Shown here: piece after piece, positions 34,174-49,275 of the stretch
How positions within the stretch are numbered: position 1 is the stretch's first letter
How the letters are laid out: every line of letters starts with the position of its first letter
Origin: Azospirillum sp. TSO35-2
GTDB taxonomy: Bacteria > Pseudomonadota > Alphaproteobacteria > Azospirillales > Azospirillaceae
Assembly (NCBI RefSeq): GCF_003116095.1
Contig: NZ_LGRA01000021.1
Coordinates: forward strand, 1,369,945-1,433,944
DNA: 64,000 nt
Reading direction: 5' to 3'
Position numbers and translations under genes: made by a program
Notes under the pieces: model-generated
Databases searched by the model: none
What the model saw: only the letters and a program-made list of their open reading frames with translations
What the model was told of the DNA's origin: nothing

Positions 34174-34315
34174 TGATACCGGCGGGCGCTTGAACCGACG
34201 GTTCGAGTGCTCGCCGGCCGCCGCGACGGCGGCGGCGCGCCCCCGTGGGCGCGGTAAAGCCTGCGTGGCGTTTGAACGCAATACGGCACGTCAAGTCTTT
34301 GGCGTGCCGGTATGA
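34174..34315 (-). repeat. MITE-like palindromic element, copy 2
   Basis: Reverse-complemented, this 142-bp segment aligns along its length with 28858-28997, including CGTTCAAACGCCACGCAGGCT and the GC-rich palindromes. The element ends TGATACCGGC and GCCGGTATGA. Its hairpin arms GGCGGGCGCTTGAA and TTCGAGTGCTCGCC differ from copy 1 at three paired positions, and all three remain G-T/G-U wobble pairs on the plus strand. It lies between glpR and guaC, both leftward. Confidence 0.8.
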
Positions 34316-34324
34316 GACGGTGCC

Positions 34325-35140
34325 CTACTCGTCGAAGCCGTTCTCGTCCGGGGCGGCGGTGTCGCTGCCGTCGGCGACGTGGACCTGGCAGTCGGCGTTG
34401 TTCAGCACCTCCATCAGTTCTGGCGGCGGCAGGCGGTCGGTGAACAGCGCGTCGAGCACGCTGACGTCGGCCATGCGGATCATGGCGTTGCGGCCGAACT
34501 TGGTGTGGTCGGTGACCAGGAAGACCCGGCGCGAGCTGTCGATGATGGCGCGGGCGACGCGGACCTCCTGCTCGTCATAATCCAGCAGGTCGCCTTCGGA
34601 ATCGATGCCGCTGATGCCGATGATGCCGATGTCGACCTTGTAGCGGCGGATGAACTCCACCGTCGCCTCGCCGACGATGCCGCCGTCGCGCTCGCGCACC
34701 AGCCCGCCGGCGATCGACAGGGCGAAGTTGGTGTTCTTGTGCAGGACGGTGGCGACGTTCAGGTTGTTGGTCAGCACCCGCAGCCGCTTGTGGCCGAGCA
34801 GCGCCTGGGCCACCGCCTCCGTCGTCGTGCCGATGTTGAGGAACAGCGAGGCGTCCTCCGGGACATGGCGGGCGACCATCTCGGCGATGCGGCGCTTTTC
34901 CTCCGCCATCAGGGTCTGGCGGGTGGAATAGGCGATGTTCTCCACGCTCGACGGCACGGTGACGCCACCGCGGAAGCGGCGGACGGCGGACTGGCCGGCC
35001 AGATGCTCGATGTCGCGGCGGATGGTCTGCGGCGTGACGTCGAAATGCTCGGCCAGCCACTGGATCTGCACCATGCCCTTGGCGTGGACCAGGGCCACGA
35101 TCTCCTGCTGGCGGCGTTCGGCGTCCGGGCGCACGTCCAT
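34325..35140 (-). CDS. glpR: DeoR family glycerol 3-phosphate regulon repressor
   Basis: A 271-residue DeoR family regulator: an N-terminal winged helix-turn-helix (RRQQEIVALVHAKG, DVTPQTIRRDIEHL) and a sugar-phosphate-binding DeoRC domain (LFLNIGTTTEAVAQAL, VGEATVEFIRRYKVDIGIIG). GlpR repressors release DNA on binding glycerol 3-phosphate. Assignment within the DeoR family rests on the neighbouring glycerol genes. The last 30 residues are acidic and not conserved. It is divergent from a chemoreceptor gene, and a GlpR-like operator lies in the 338-bp region between them. Confidence 0.9.
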   Translation of the reverse strand: MDVRPDAERRQQEIVALVHAKGMVQIQWLAEHFDVTPQTIRRDIEHLAGQSAVRRFRGGVTVPSSVENIAYSTRQTLMAEEKRRIAEMVARHVPEDASLFLNIGTTTEAVAQALLGHKRLRVLTNNLNVATVLHKNTNFALSIAGGLVRERDGGIVGEATVEFIRRYKVDIGIIGISGIDSEGDLLDYDEQEVRVARAIIDSSRRVFLVTDHTKFGRNAMIRMADVSVLDALFTDRLPPPELMEVLNNADCQVHVADGSDTAAPDENGFDE

Positions 35141-35478
35141 AAGGCTGATGTCTCCGGCGGGAAAGGGGAGGCTAGTGAATCAGATGCGCGGAATGGGTCA
35201 AAGCGAAAATCGTCGGGCCGGACGTCGCGGATGCGGTTCAGTGCCGCGGCGGCCCGCCCATACCGCACGGTACGCCAGGAATTGTTCGCAACACAAGCAT
35301 GTTTCTTTACGAAAATGAACGCGCATGCTATGAGTGGAATCGGCTGATCGGGTCGTGATCGGCCCCCGCCCGGATCAGGGCTCCCAGACATTTCGCGCGT
35401 TTCGGCGCCGCGTCGACCATGCGTTCAAAGGCGAAGAACACGCCCTGCCGCCGGCAGCATAACCTATAGGAGAGGACT
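35141..35478. other. divergent regulatory region between glpR and a chemoreceptor gene
   Basis: A 338-bp gap with no gene. It contains the GlpR-like operator at 35299-35316, flanked by AGCATG (35296-35301) and CATGCT (35324-35329), a second dyad around the same centre. The chemoreceptor has a strong ribosome-binding site (AGGAGAGG) just before 35479. No unambiguous promoter hexamers were found. Confidence 0.5.
35299..35316. promoter_or_regulatory. glpR: candidate GlpR operator, glpR/chemoreceptor region
   Basis: ATGTTTCTTTACGAAAAT. The right half read on the minus strand, ATTTTCGTA, fits the E. coli GlpR half-site consensus WATKYTCGWW at every position after the first base; the left half ATGTTTCTT matches at 7 of 9. 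It could serve glpR autoregulation and control of the divergent chemoreceptor. Confidence 0.5.
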
Positions 35479-37659
35479 ATGACCATTGCGGCGCTGAGCG
35501 AAGACGGGCAGACCCGGCGGCGCGGCCGGGCCCGCCTCGGCATCCAGGGGCGGTTGTTCCTGGCGTTCGGCGGCGTGGCGGTGCTGGCGGCCTTCGCCAG
35601 CGCGATGGCGTGGTGGTCGTTGAGCGACACCGGCCGGTCGATGGACCAGATCGGCCGCAGCAGCGTGCCGGCCATCGTCCGCTCGCTCAGCCTCGCCAAG
35701 GACAGCACGGCGATCGCCGCCGACGCGCCGGGGGTGGCGGCGGCGCAGGACACGGCGGCGCTGAACGAAAAGGTAGGCGGCCTGACCCAGCGGCTGGCGG
35801 CGCTGCGCGACCGCATCGCCGGGATGCGCGGCGAGGCCGGCGGGGTGTCCAGCGATGTGGAGGCGGTCGCCGCCCTGGCGGAGCGCATGGGCGCCGCGCT
35901 GGACACGCTCGGCAAGCGGACGGCCGAGCGGCTGACCGTCGAGGAGCGGCTGAACGCCCTGATCAGCGACGCCGTGATGGCGCACGAGGACTTTACCGAG
36001 CTGGTGGCGCCGCTGCTGGAGGTCTCCACCCTGTCGGTCGGCAATGTGGTGGCCGATCTTGCGGCGGCGAACGCCGTCGACGCGGCGACCGGGCTGGGCC
36101 GCCGGCTGGCGCAGGAGGAACTGCCGGTCATCACCCAGCTGATGAACGTGCAGGCGAACGGCAACCTCGCCTTCGGCATGATCGCCGCGGCGTCGAGCGT
36201 GCCGAACGGGGCGACGCTCAACAGCATCCGGTCGAAGTACAATTGGGCGCTGCTGCGCGTCGACAACGCCATCGGCGCCTATCCCAAGGACAGCCCCGAC
36301 CGGCCGGCGCTGGTCAAGGCGCGCGACGGCTTGGCCGCCTTCGGCAGCGGCGCCGGCAGCGTCTTCCGGATGCGCGACGATCAGGAGCGGATCGTTGCCG
36401 ACATCGGGGCCGCGCTGGCGGAGACGGTGACGCTCGCCGCTGAACTGAACCGGACCATCGACGCCATGGTGGCGCACCAGCAGGAACGGACCGACGCCGA
36501 CGTGGTGCGGACCGAATCCGCGATCGCCGGCGCCGTGGTGGTCCAGAGCGTCACCAGCGCCGTCGTGCTGCTCTCCACCGCGCTGATCGCCTGGTTCTAC
36601 GTGCGCAACCGGCTGACCCGGCGCCTGAAGCGGGTGATCGACGCCATGGGCGCGGTCGCCGCCGGCGATCTTTCGGTCGACCCCGCGGTCGGCGGCCGCG
36701 ACGAGATCGCCGAGATGGCGGCGACCCTGGCGGTCTTCCGCTCCAAGAGCGCCGAGATCGCCCGCCTGCACGGGGAGCAGGAGGCGATGAAGCGGGCGGC
36801 CGACGCCGAGCGGTCGCGCACCATCGAGTCGATCACCACCAGCATCGAGGCCAGCGTCAAGGAGGCCTCGCGCCACATCGCCACCGCCTCGGCCGACATG
36901 CGCACGGCGTCGGAGGGGATGTCGGCCACCGCCGAGCAGACCTGCCGCCGCATGACCGATGTCCGCTCCGCGGTCGCCGACACCGCCGTCAACGTGCAGA
37001 CCGTCGCCTCCACCGCCAGCCAGCTCTCCGCCTCGATCGGCGAAATCACCCGGCGGGTCGGCGATTCCAGCCAGATCGCCCGCGACGCGGTGGACGAGGC
37101 GCGCCACACCAACGCGCTGATGGTCGAACTGGCGGCGGCGGCGCAGAAGATCGGCGACGTGGTCGGCATGATCAACGCGATTGCCGGCCAGACCAACCTG
37201 CTGGCGCTGAACGCCACCATCGAGGCCGCCCGCGCCGGCGACGCCGGCAAGGGATTCGCCGTGGTGGCGGAGGAGGTGCGCAGCCTTGCCGGCCAGACCG
37301 CCAAGGCGACCGAGGAGATCGCGCAGCAGGTGTCGGCGGTGCGCAGCACCACGCAAGGGGCGGTGTCGGCGATCGACGTCATCGGCCGCACCATCGGCCG
37401 CATCGACGAGATCACCGCCATGGTCGCCGCCGCGGTGGAGGAGCAGTCGGCGGCGACCGACGAGATCGCGCGCAGCATCAACCACGCCTCCGACGCGGTG
37501 CGCAGCATCTCCGAAACGGTGATGTCGGTCGGCGACGCGGTGAACCAGACCGGCAGCGCCGCCGTCCAGGTGGTCGACGCCACCCGCGCGCTTTCGCAAC
37601 GGTCCGAAAGCCTGACCGAGGACATCGACCGTCTTCTCGGGCGGATTCGAACGGCCTGA
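35479..37659 (+). CDS. methyl-accepting chemotaxis protein in the glycerol locus
   Basis: A 726-residue chemoreceptor, larger than usual because of a periplasmic domain of about 300 residues between helices at about 24-46 and 355-375. The periplasmic part is long, helical and alanine-rich, with LAKDSTAIAADAPGVAAA resembling TorS-type sensor domains. A HAMP region (LKRVIDAMGAVAAGDLSVDP) and a signalling domain with tip AGQTNLLALNATIEAARAGDAG follow. A strong Shine-Dalgarno AGGAGAGG precedes the ATG. Its position between glpR and glpD suggests a role in taxis toward glycerol or related compounds, but this is inference from location. Confidence 0.9.
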   Translation: MTIAALSEDGQTRRRGRARLGIQGRLFLAFGGVAVLAAFASAMAWWSLSDTGRSMDQIGRSSVPAIVRSLSLAKDSTAIAADAPGVAAAQDTAALNEKVGGLTQRLAALRDRIAGMRGEAGGVSSDVEAVAALAERMGAALDTLGKRTAERLTVEERLNALISDAVMAHEDFTELVAPLLEVSTLSVGNVVADLAAANAVDAATGLGRRLAQEELPVITQLMNVQANGNLAFGMIAAASSVPNGATLNSIRSKYNWALLRVDNAIGAYPKDSPDRPALVKARDGLAAFGSGAGSVFRMRDDQERIVADIGAALAETVTLAAELNRTIDAMVAHQQERTDADVVRTESAIAGAVVVQSVTSAVVLLSTALIAWFYVRNRLTRRLKRVIDAMGAVAAGDLSVDPAVGGRDEIAEMAATLAVFRSKSAEIARLHGEQEAMKRAADAERSRTIESITTSIEASVKEASRHIATASADMRTASEGMSATAEQTCRRMTDVRSAVADTAVNVQTVASTASQLSASIGEITRRVGDSSQIARDAVDEARHTNALMVELAAAAQKIGDVVGMINAIAGQTNLLALNATIEAARAGDAGKGFAVVAEEVRSLAGQTAKATEEIAQQVSAVRSTTQGAVSAIDVIGRTIGRIDEITAMVAAAVEEQSAATDEIARSINHASDAVRSISETVMSVGDAVNQTGSAAVQVVDATRALSQRSESLTEDIDRLLGRIRTA

Positions 37660-37785
37660 GCGGCCGCGGACCGGTGCTCGACAGGCGCGGGTCCGCCGGG
37701 CGGGCGTATGGCGAATTTGCGGTAGGCAACGGGCCGAATCGAGCGTAGCCTCAAAATATGGTCCGCTGAACAAACATTTTCCTTT

Positions 37786-37824
37786 TCACGCGCTAACGAA
37801 CATCGTATGTTCCGAAACGAAAGC
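37786..37824. promoter_or_regulatory. glpD: candidate back-to-back GlpR operators upstream of glpD
   Basis: A perfect inverted repeat GAACAT-CGT-ATGTTC (37798-37812) lies 54 bp before the glpD start. Leftward, ATGTTCGTT on the minus strand (37803-37795) matches GlpR half-site consensus; rightward, ATGTTCCGAAACGAAAGC (37807-37824) resembles the operator at 35299. Each direction thus has one strong and one weak half-site. Confidence 0.5.
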
Positions 37825-37865
37825 GGCCGGGTTCGCAAGGAACCGGCGCGGTACGGAGAGGAACG

Positions 37866-39514
37866 ATGACAAACGCGAGCCCCGCAGGAACGGACGCCCA
37901 GGCCGGAACGGTCGGCCTGCCCGCGACCGAGCGGCCGGCGACCGGTTTGCCGGTGACCGATCTGCTGATCGTCGGCGGCGGCGTGAACGGCGCAGGCATC
38001 GCCCGCGACGCGGTTGGGCGCGGGATGTCGGTGGTGCTGTGCGAACAGGGCGACCTTGCGGGCGCCACCTCGTCGGCCAGCACCAAGCTGATCCATGGCG
38101 GTCTGCGCTATCTCGAATATTACGAATTCCGCCTTGTCCGCGAGGCGCTGCAGGAGCGCGAGGTGCTGTTGCGCGCCGCGCCGCACATCATCTGGCCGCT
38201 GCGCTTCATCCTGCCGCACGACAGCAGCATGCGCCCGGCCTGGATGGTGCGCATCGGGTTGTTCCTTTACGATCATTTGGGAAAACGCACGCTGCTGCCG
38301 GGGTCGCACGGGGTCGATCTGACGACCGCGCCGGCCGGCCGGCCGCTGGCCGGCGGCTTCACCAAGGCCTTCGAATATTCGGATTGCTGGGTCGAGGACA
38401 GCCGGCTGGTCGTGCTGAACGCGATGGACGCCCGCGACCGCGGGGCGGAGGTGCTGACCCGCACCCGCTGCGACCGGGCGGTCCGTCGTGACGGGCTGTG
38501 GGAAGCGACCCTGGTCGACGTCGACAGCGGGGCGACGCGCACCGTGCGGGCCCGCGCGCTGGTGAACGCCGCCGGTCCCTGGGTGCGCGAGATGATCGCC
38601 AAGCGCACCGGCGTCACCGTCGACAAATCGGTGCGTCTGGTCAAGGGCAGCCACATCGTCGTGCCGAAGATGTTCGAGGGCGACCACGCCTACATCTTCC
38701 AGAACGACGACCGCCGCATCGTCTTCGCCATTCCGTACGAGCGCGATTTTACCCTGATCGGCACCACCGACCTCGATTATTCGGGCGATCCCGGCGCGGT
38801 GGCGATCAGCGCGGACGAGATCACCTACCTGTGCCGGGCGGTGTCGCGCTACTTCGCCAAGCCGGTGCGCGAAAGCGACGTGGTGTGGACCTACAGCGGC
38901 GTCCGGCCGCTGTTCGACGACGCCAGCGGCAACGCCTCGGCCGTCACCCGCGACTATGTGCTGGAACTCGACGATCCGGCCGGCGAGGCGCCGATGCTGT
39001 CGATCTTCGGCGGCAAGATCACCACCTTCCGCCGTCTGGCGGAGGAGGCGACCGACAAGCTGGGCCGCGCGCTGGGAAGGGGCGGCGCCAGCTGGACCGC
39101 CGCGGTGGCGCTGCCCGGCGGCGACATCGCCGGCGCCGATTTCACCGCCTTCCTGGCCGGGCTGCGCCGGGCCCGGCCCTGGCTGCCGGACGCGCTGGCG
39201 CTGCGGCTGGCGCGCGCCTATGGCACCCGGGTCGACCGGCTGCTGGGGGACGCGACGAGCCTCGCCGATCTCGGCCACGACTTCGGCGGCGGCGTGCACG
39301 AGGTCGAACTCGACTATGCGGCGCAGGAGGAGTTCGCCCGCAGCGGCGACGACTTCCTGTGGCGGCGCTCCAAACTCGGGCTGCACCTGGACGCGACGAT
39401 CCGGGAAGCCATCGGCGACTGGTTCGACCGCCGCCGCGTTGCGACGACCGTTCAGGCGGCGGGCGCCCAGGCGATGGGCGCCGTCCCCGACCTGCGGTCG
39501 ATGGGAGGGATCCG

Positions 39515-39518
<4 letters not shown>
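37866..39518 (+). CDS. glpD: aerobic glycerol-3-phosphate dehydrogenase
   Basis: A 550-residue FAD enzyme that oxidises glycerol 3-phosphate to dihydroxyacetone phosphate and passes electrons to the quinone pool at the inner membrane. The FAD dinucleotide fold is DLLIVGGGVNGAGIARDA near residues 35-52, followed by SSASTKLIHGGLRYLEYYEF and, later, GTTDLDYSGDPGAVAIS and YSGVRPLFDD, all GlpD hallmarks. The N-terminal 30 residues are an extension. Its stop TGA overlaps the GTG start of glpS as GTGA, so it is the first gene of the glycerol transport operon. Confidence 0.96.
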
Positions 39519-40618
<1,100 letters not shown>

Positions 40619-40631
40619 GGGGAGGGGAGCG

Positions 40632-41720
<1,089 letters not shown>

Positions 41721-41732
41721 GGAGCCGTCGCC

Positions 41733-42604
<872 letters not shown>

Positions 42605-42608
<4 letters not shown>

Positions 42609-43492
42609 GCAAGGCCGCCACCGCCTCTGCCGCCCACGCCCTGGCGCCGGGCGCCCTCGCCTCGCCGGCCAACATCCGCCGCTCGTCGTCGCGGGTGTCG
42701 GGCAAGACCGTCATCCTCATCGGCTACATCGTCTTCCTCATGCTGCCCATCTACTGGATGGTCAACATGTCCTTCAAGACGAACGAGGAGATCCTGTCGG
42801 GCCTGACGCTCTACCCGCACGCCCCGACGCTGCGCAACTACGTCATCATCTTCACCGACCCGAGCTGGTACAGCGGCTACATCAACTCGATCTACTATGT
42901 GACGCTGAACACCATCATCTCGCTGACGGCGGCGCTGCCCGCCGCCTACGCCTTCTCGCGCTACCGCTTCATCGGCGACAAGCACGTCTTCTTCTGGCTG
43001 CTGACCAACAAGATGGCGCCGCCGGCGGTGTTCCTGCTGCCCTTCTTCCAGCTCTACCAGACGGTCGGGCTGTTCGACACGCACATCGCGGTGGCGCTGG
43101 CCCACTGCCTGTTCAACGTGCCGCTGGCGGTGTGGATCCTGGAAGGCTTCATGTCGGGCGTGCCGCGCGAGATCGACGAGATGGCCTACATCGACGGCTA
43201 CAGCTTCCCGCGCTTCTTCACCACGGTCTTCATGCCGATGATCCGCGCCGGGATCGGTGTCACCGCCTTCTTCTGCTTCATGTTCAGCTGGGTCGAACTG
43301 CTGCTGGCCCGCACCCTGACCTCGGTCGACGCCAAGCCGATCGCCGCGACCATGACCCGCACGGTCAGCGCGTCGGGCATGGACTGGGGCCTGCTGGCCG
43401 CCGCCGGCGTGCTGACCATCCTGCCGGGGGCGCTCGTGATCTGGTTCGTCCGCAACTACATCGCCAAGGGCTTTGCCCTCGGCCGGGTCTGA
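42605..43492 (+). CDS. glpQ: glycerol ABC transporter permease 2
   Basis: A 295-residue permease of the MalG type with six helices and EAA loop REIDEMAYIDGYSFPRFFTTVFMP. The extended N-terminus (about 35 residues, Ala/Ser-rich) precedes the first helix. It overlaps glpP by 4 bp (ATGA). The symbol follows the rhizobial glycerol locus and does not denote the E. coli glycerophosphodiester phosphodiesterase. Confidence 0.9.
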
Positions 43493-43505
43493 GGAGATCG
43501 CCGTC

Positions 43506-43784
43506 ATGGATTTGCAATGGATGGCGTGGACCACGCCGACCGCGCTCTTCTTCATCGGCATCGCCATCATGCTGGCCGGCATGACGGTGTGGGAGGTCGT
43601 GTCGCCGACTGCGGAGGCCAAGGGCTTCCTGCCGATGCGCACCACCCGCGGCGACCGTCTGTTCATCGGCCTGCTGGGCAGCGCCTTCATCCATCTGGGC
43701 TGGCTCGCCGCGACCACCGTGTCGCTGTGGGGGGCCCTGGCGGTCTCGCTGGTGTGGACCGCTTTCGTGATCCGCTTCGGCTGA
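43506..43784 (+). CDS. glpU: small membrane protein of the glycerol transporter (DUF2160)
   Basis: A 92-residue protein with two or three membrane helices (residues about 10-32, 52-72 and 74-90) matching DUF2160 proteins that sit between the permease and binding-protein genes in glycerol ABC operons. Its function is not established; a third membrane component or assembly factor is possible. ATG 43506 follows GAGGAG closely. 135 bp separate it from glpV. Confidence 0.82.
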   Translation: MDLQWMAWTTPTALFFIGIAIMLAGMTVWEVVSPTAEAKGFLPMRTTRGDRLFIGLLGSAFIHLGWLAATTVSLWGALAVSLVWTAFVIRFG

Positions 43785-43919
43785 GGGGGAAGATCAGGAC
43801 GTCTTTCAAGGGATCCGTCGTTTCCGCCATCCCGGGAACGACGAGCAGGGGGGCCTCGGTCGCCCAAGAGCAACAATCAGCGTCAATCTGATATCAAAGC
43901 GATCCAAATGGGAGGAACC

Positions 43920-45695
<1,776 letters not shown>

Positions 45696-45744
45696 CGGGC
45701 ATGGCTTGACGGTTCTCCCGCCTGGTTGCGCCGGGGGTGAACCT

Positions 45745-45790
45745 CGGGGCGGCATTCATTCGAAAGACTGGCGCCGCCCCGTTTTTATTT
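45745..45790 (+). terminator. intrinsic terminator between glpV and glpK
   Basis: CGGGGCGGC (45745-45753) and GCCGCCCCG (45773-45781) form a perfect 9-bp stem with a 19-nt loop followed by TTTTTATTT. It ends the glpD-glpV transcript or attenuates read-through into glpK. Confidence 0.85.
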
Positions 45791-45935
45791 CCCTCTCCCG
45801 CCCCGGGAGAGGGAAGGGACCCGAGCGAAGCTTGGGAAGGGTGAGGGGTGATCCAAGGATCGAAATCCATGTCTGGACCACCCCTCACCCTCCCGCCTTC
45901 GGCGGGTCCCTCCCTCTCCCGGGGCGGGAGAGGGT
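45791..45935. repeat. long palindromic intergenic element between glpV and glpK
   Basis: Two arms of about 60-65 bp (starting CCCTCTCCCGCCCCGGGAG and ending CTCCCGGGGCGGGAGAGGG on the plus strand) are inverted copies of each other with scattered differences around a short centre near 45863. Each arm also contains a small palindrome CTCTCCCGCCCCGGGAGAG. Elements with CCCTCTCCC and CCCTCACCC blocks recur between genes in many proteobacteria. The RNA would form a very long hairpin just upstream of glpK. Confidence 0.8.
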
Positions 45936-45968
45936 ACGAAAAGCGCGAATTCACGAGGGAACGCATCC

Positions 45969-47462
<1,494 letters not shown>

Positions 47463-47528
47463 CCGGATTTTCCGTTACGCGCTCCTCCCAAGGGTTGCGT
47501 CCTCCTCCGCCCCCGGGCGGCGGACACT

Positions 47529-47564
47529 GGGCCGGACGGTGCACGCCGTCCGGCCCATTTTCTT
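47529..47564 (+). terminator. intrinsic terminator after glpK
   Basis: GGGCCGGACGG and CCGTCCGGCCC form a perfect 11-bp stem with a 6-nt loop followed by ATTTTCTT. It lies between glpK and the convergent acyl-CoA synthetase gene. Confidence 0.85.
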
Positions 47565-47570
47565 CAGTGG

Positions 47571-49196
47571 TCAAGCCGACGCCGGGCTGATCAGCATCTC
47601 GCGGATCTTGCTCTTCAGCAGCTTGCCGGTGGCGGTGTGGGGCAGCGCCTCGACGATGCGGACGTCGTCGGGGATGCACCATTTCGCCACCTTGCCGTCA
47701 TAGACCGCCAGCAGCTCTTCCCGCGTCAGGCTGGCGCCGGGCTTCAGCACGACGACCAGCACCGGGCGCTCGCCCCATTTCTCGTCGGGCAGGGCGACGG
47801 CGGCGGCCTCCTGCACCGCGGGGTGGCCGACAGCGATGTTTTCCAGGTCGATGGAGCTGATCCACTCGCCGCCCGACTTGATGACATCCTTGGTGCGGTC
47901 GACGATCTGGACATAACCGTCGGCGTCCATCGTCACCACGTCGCCGGTTTCGAACCAGCCCGGCACCGTCTCGTGCGCCGGGCTGTCGGCGATGCCGAAA
48001 TAGCCGCTGCACACGGTGGAGCCGCGGACCAGCAGCCGGCCGAAGCTGACGCCGTCGCGCGGCACGTCGTTGCCGCCCCCGTCGACCACGCGGAACTGCA
48101 CGCCGCAGATCGGCCGTCCCTGTTTGGCGGCCAGCGCCAGCGCGGCGTCGGCGTCCTGCCCCTTGTGCTTGCCCTTCGGCATGTTGGCGAGGCCGAGCGG
48201 GCTGGTTTCCGTCATGCCCCAGGCGTGCAGCACCTCGACCCCCATCTCCTGGAAGCGCTGGATCATCACCGGCGGACAGGCGGAGCCGCCGATGGCGATG
48301 CGGCGCATGGTGGTCAGCCGCTTCTTGTTGGCGTCCAGCCAGTTCAGCAGGGCGAGCCACACCGTCGGCACGCCGGCGCTGTTGGTCACCCGTTCCGCCT
48401 CGAACAGCTCGTAGAGGCTGGCGCCGTCCAGCTTCGGGCCGGGGAAGACCAGCTTGGCGCCGACCATCGGCGCGGCGTAGGGCACGCCCCAGGCGTTGAC
48501 GTGGAACATCGGCACCACCGGCAGCACAACGTCCGACGCCGACAGGCCGAAGACGTCGGGCAGGCAGGCCGCCATCGCGTGCAGGATGGAGGAGCGGTGG
48601 CTGTACAGCACACCCTTCGGGTTGCCCGTGGTGCCGGAGGTGTAGCACATGCCGCAGGCGGTGTTCTCGTCGAGCAGCGGCCAGTCGAAACGGTCGGGCT
48701 GTTCGGCCAGCAGGTCCTCGTAGCACAGCAGGTTGGGCAGGCTGGACTGCGGCATGGTGGCGGCGTCGGTCATCACGACGATGGCCTTCAGCCCGGGCAG
48801 CTCGTGGGCGATGCCCTCCAGCAGCGGAATGAAGGTCAGGTCGGTGAACAGCACGCGGTCTTCGGCGTGGTTGACGATGTAGGCGATCTGCTCGGGGAAC
48901 AGCCGCGGGTTGATGGTGTGGCAGACCATGCCCGACCCGCCGATGCCGTAATAGCATTCCAGATGGCGATAGCCGTTCCAGGCCAGCGTGCCGACCCGGT
49001 CGCCGGGCTGCAGCCCCAGCGCCGCCAGCGCGTTGGCCAGCCGCTGCGACCGCGCCCACGCCTCGGCGTAGGTGTAGCGGTGGATCGGCCCCTCGGTGGT
49101 GCGCGACACGATCTCGGTGTCGGCGTGGTACAGCGCCGCGTGACGCAGGACCGACGTCACCAGCAGCGGCTCGTTCATCATCATTCCGCGCAGCAT
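47571..49196 (-). CDS. acyl-CoA synthetase (AMP-forming fatty acid-CoA ligase)
   Basis: A 541-residue ANL superfamily enzyme that activates a carboxylic acid to acyl-CoA through an acyl-adenylate. The P-loop motif is CYTSGTTGNPKGVLYSH, the core motif AWGMTETSPLG, the hinge region DVIKSGGEWISS, and the catalytic C-terminal lysine is in TATGKLLKSKIRE. It resembles the medium- or long-chain group. ATG 49196 has GGGAG at a 7-bp spacing. The MerR regulator gene upstream on the same strand (79 bp away) is probably its regulator. Confidence 0.92.
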   Translation of the reverse strand: MLRGMMMNEPLLVTSVLRHAALYHADTEIVSRTTEGPIHRYTYAEAWARSQRLANALAALGLQPGDRVGTLAWNGYRHLECYYGIGGSGMVCHTINPRLFPEQIAYIVNHAEDRVLFTDLTFIPLLEGIAHELPGLKAIVVMTDAATMPQSSLPNLLCYEDLLAEQPDRFDWPLLDENTACGMCYTSGTTGNPKGVLYSHRSSILHAMAACLPDVFGLSASDVVLPVVPMFHVNAWGVPYAAPMVGAKLVFPGPKLDGASLYELFEAERVTNSAGVPTVWLALLNWLDANKKRLTTMRRIAIGGSACPPVMIQRFQEMGVEVLHAWGMTETSPLGLANMPKGKHKGQDADAALALAAKQGRPICGVQFRVVDGGGNDVPRDGVSFGRLLVRGSTVCSGYFGIADSPAHETVPGWFETGDVVTMDADGYVQIVDRTKDVIKSGGEWISSIDLENIAVGHPAVQEAAAVALPDEKWGERPVLVVVLKPGASLTREELLAVYDGKVAKWCIPDDVRIVEALPHTATGKLLKSKIREMLISPASA

Positions 49197-49275
49197 CGTT
49201 TCACTCCCGGTTCTTTGCCTTGTGCTTGACGTTTTGTGTTTGAGGTCGTGTGTTCGAGACGGTGGGGACGGGTCG

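Noticed and set aside
37660..37700. GCGGACC/GGTCCGC hairpin after the glycerol-locus chemoreceptor as a terminator
   Set aside because: The stem is short with a long loop and there is no T-run after it.
45781..45940. Possible CRISPR-like or tandem repeat in the CCCTCTCCC region
   Set aside because: The sequence is one long inverted repeat with two arms, not evenly spaced direct repeats with unique spacers.
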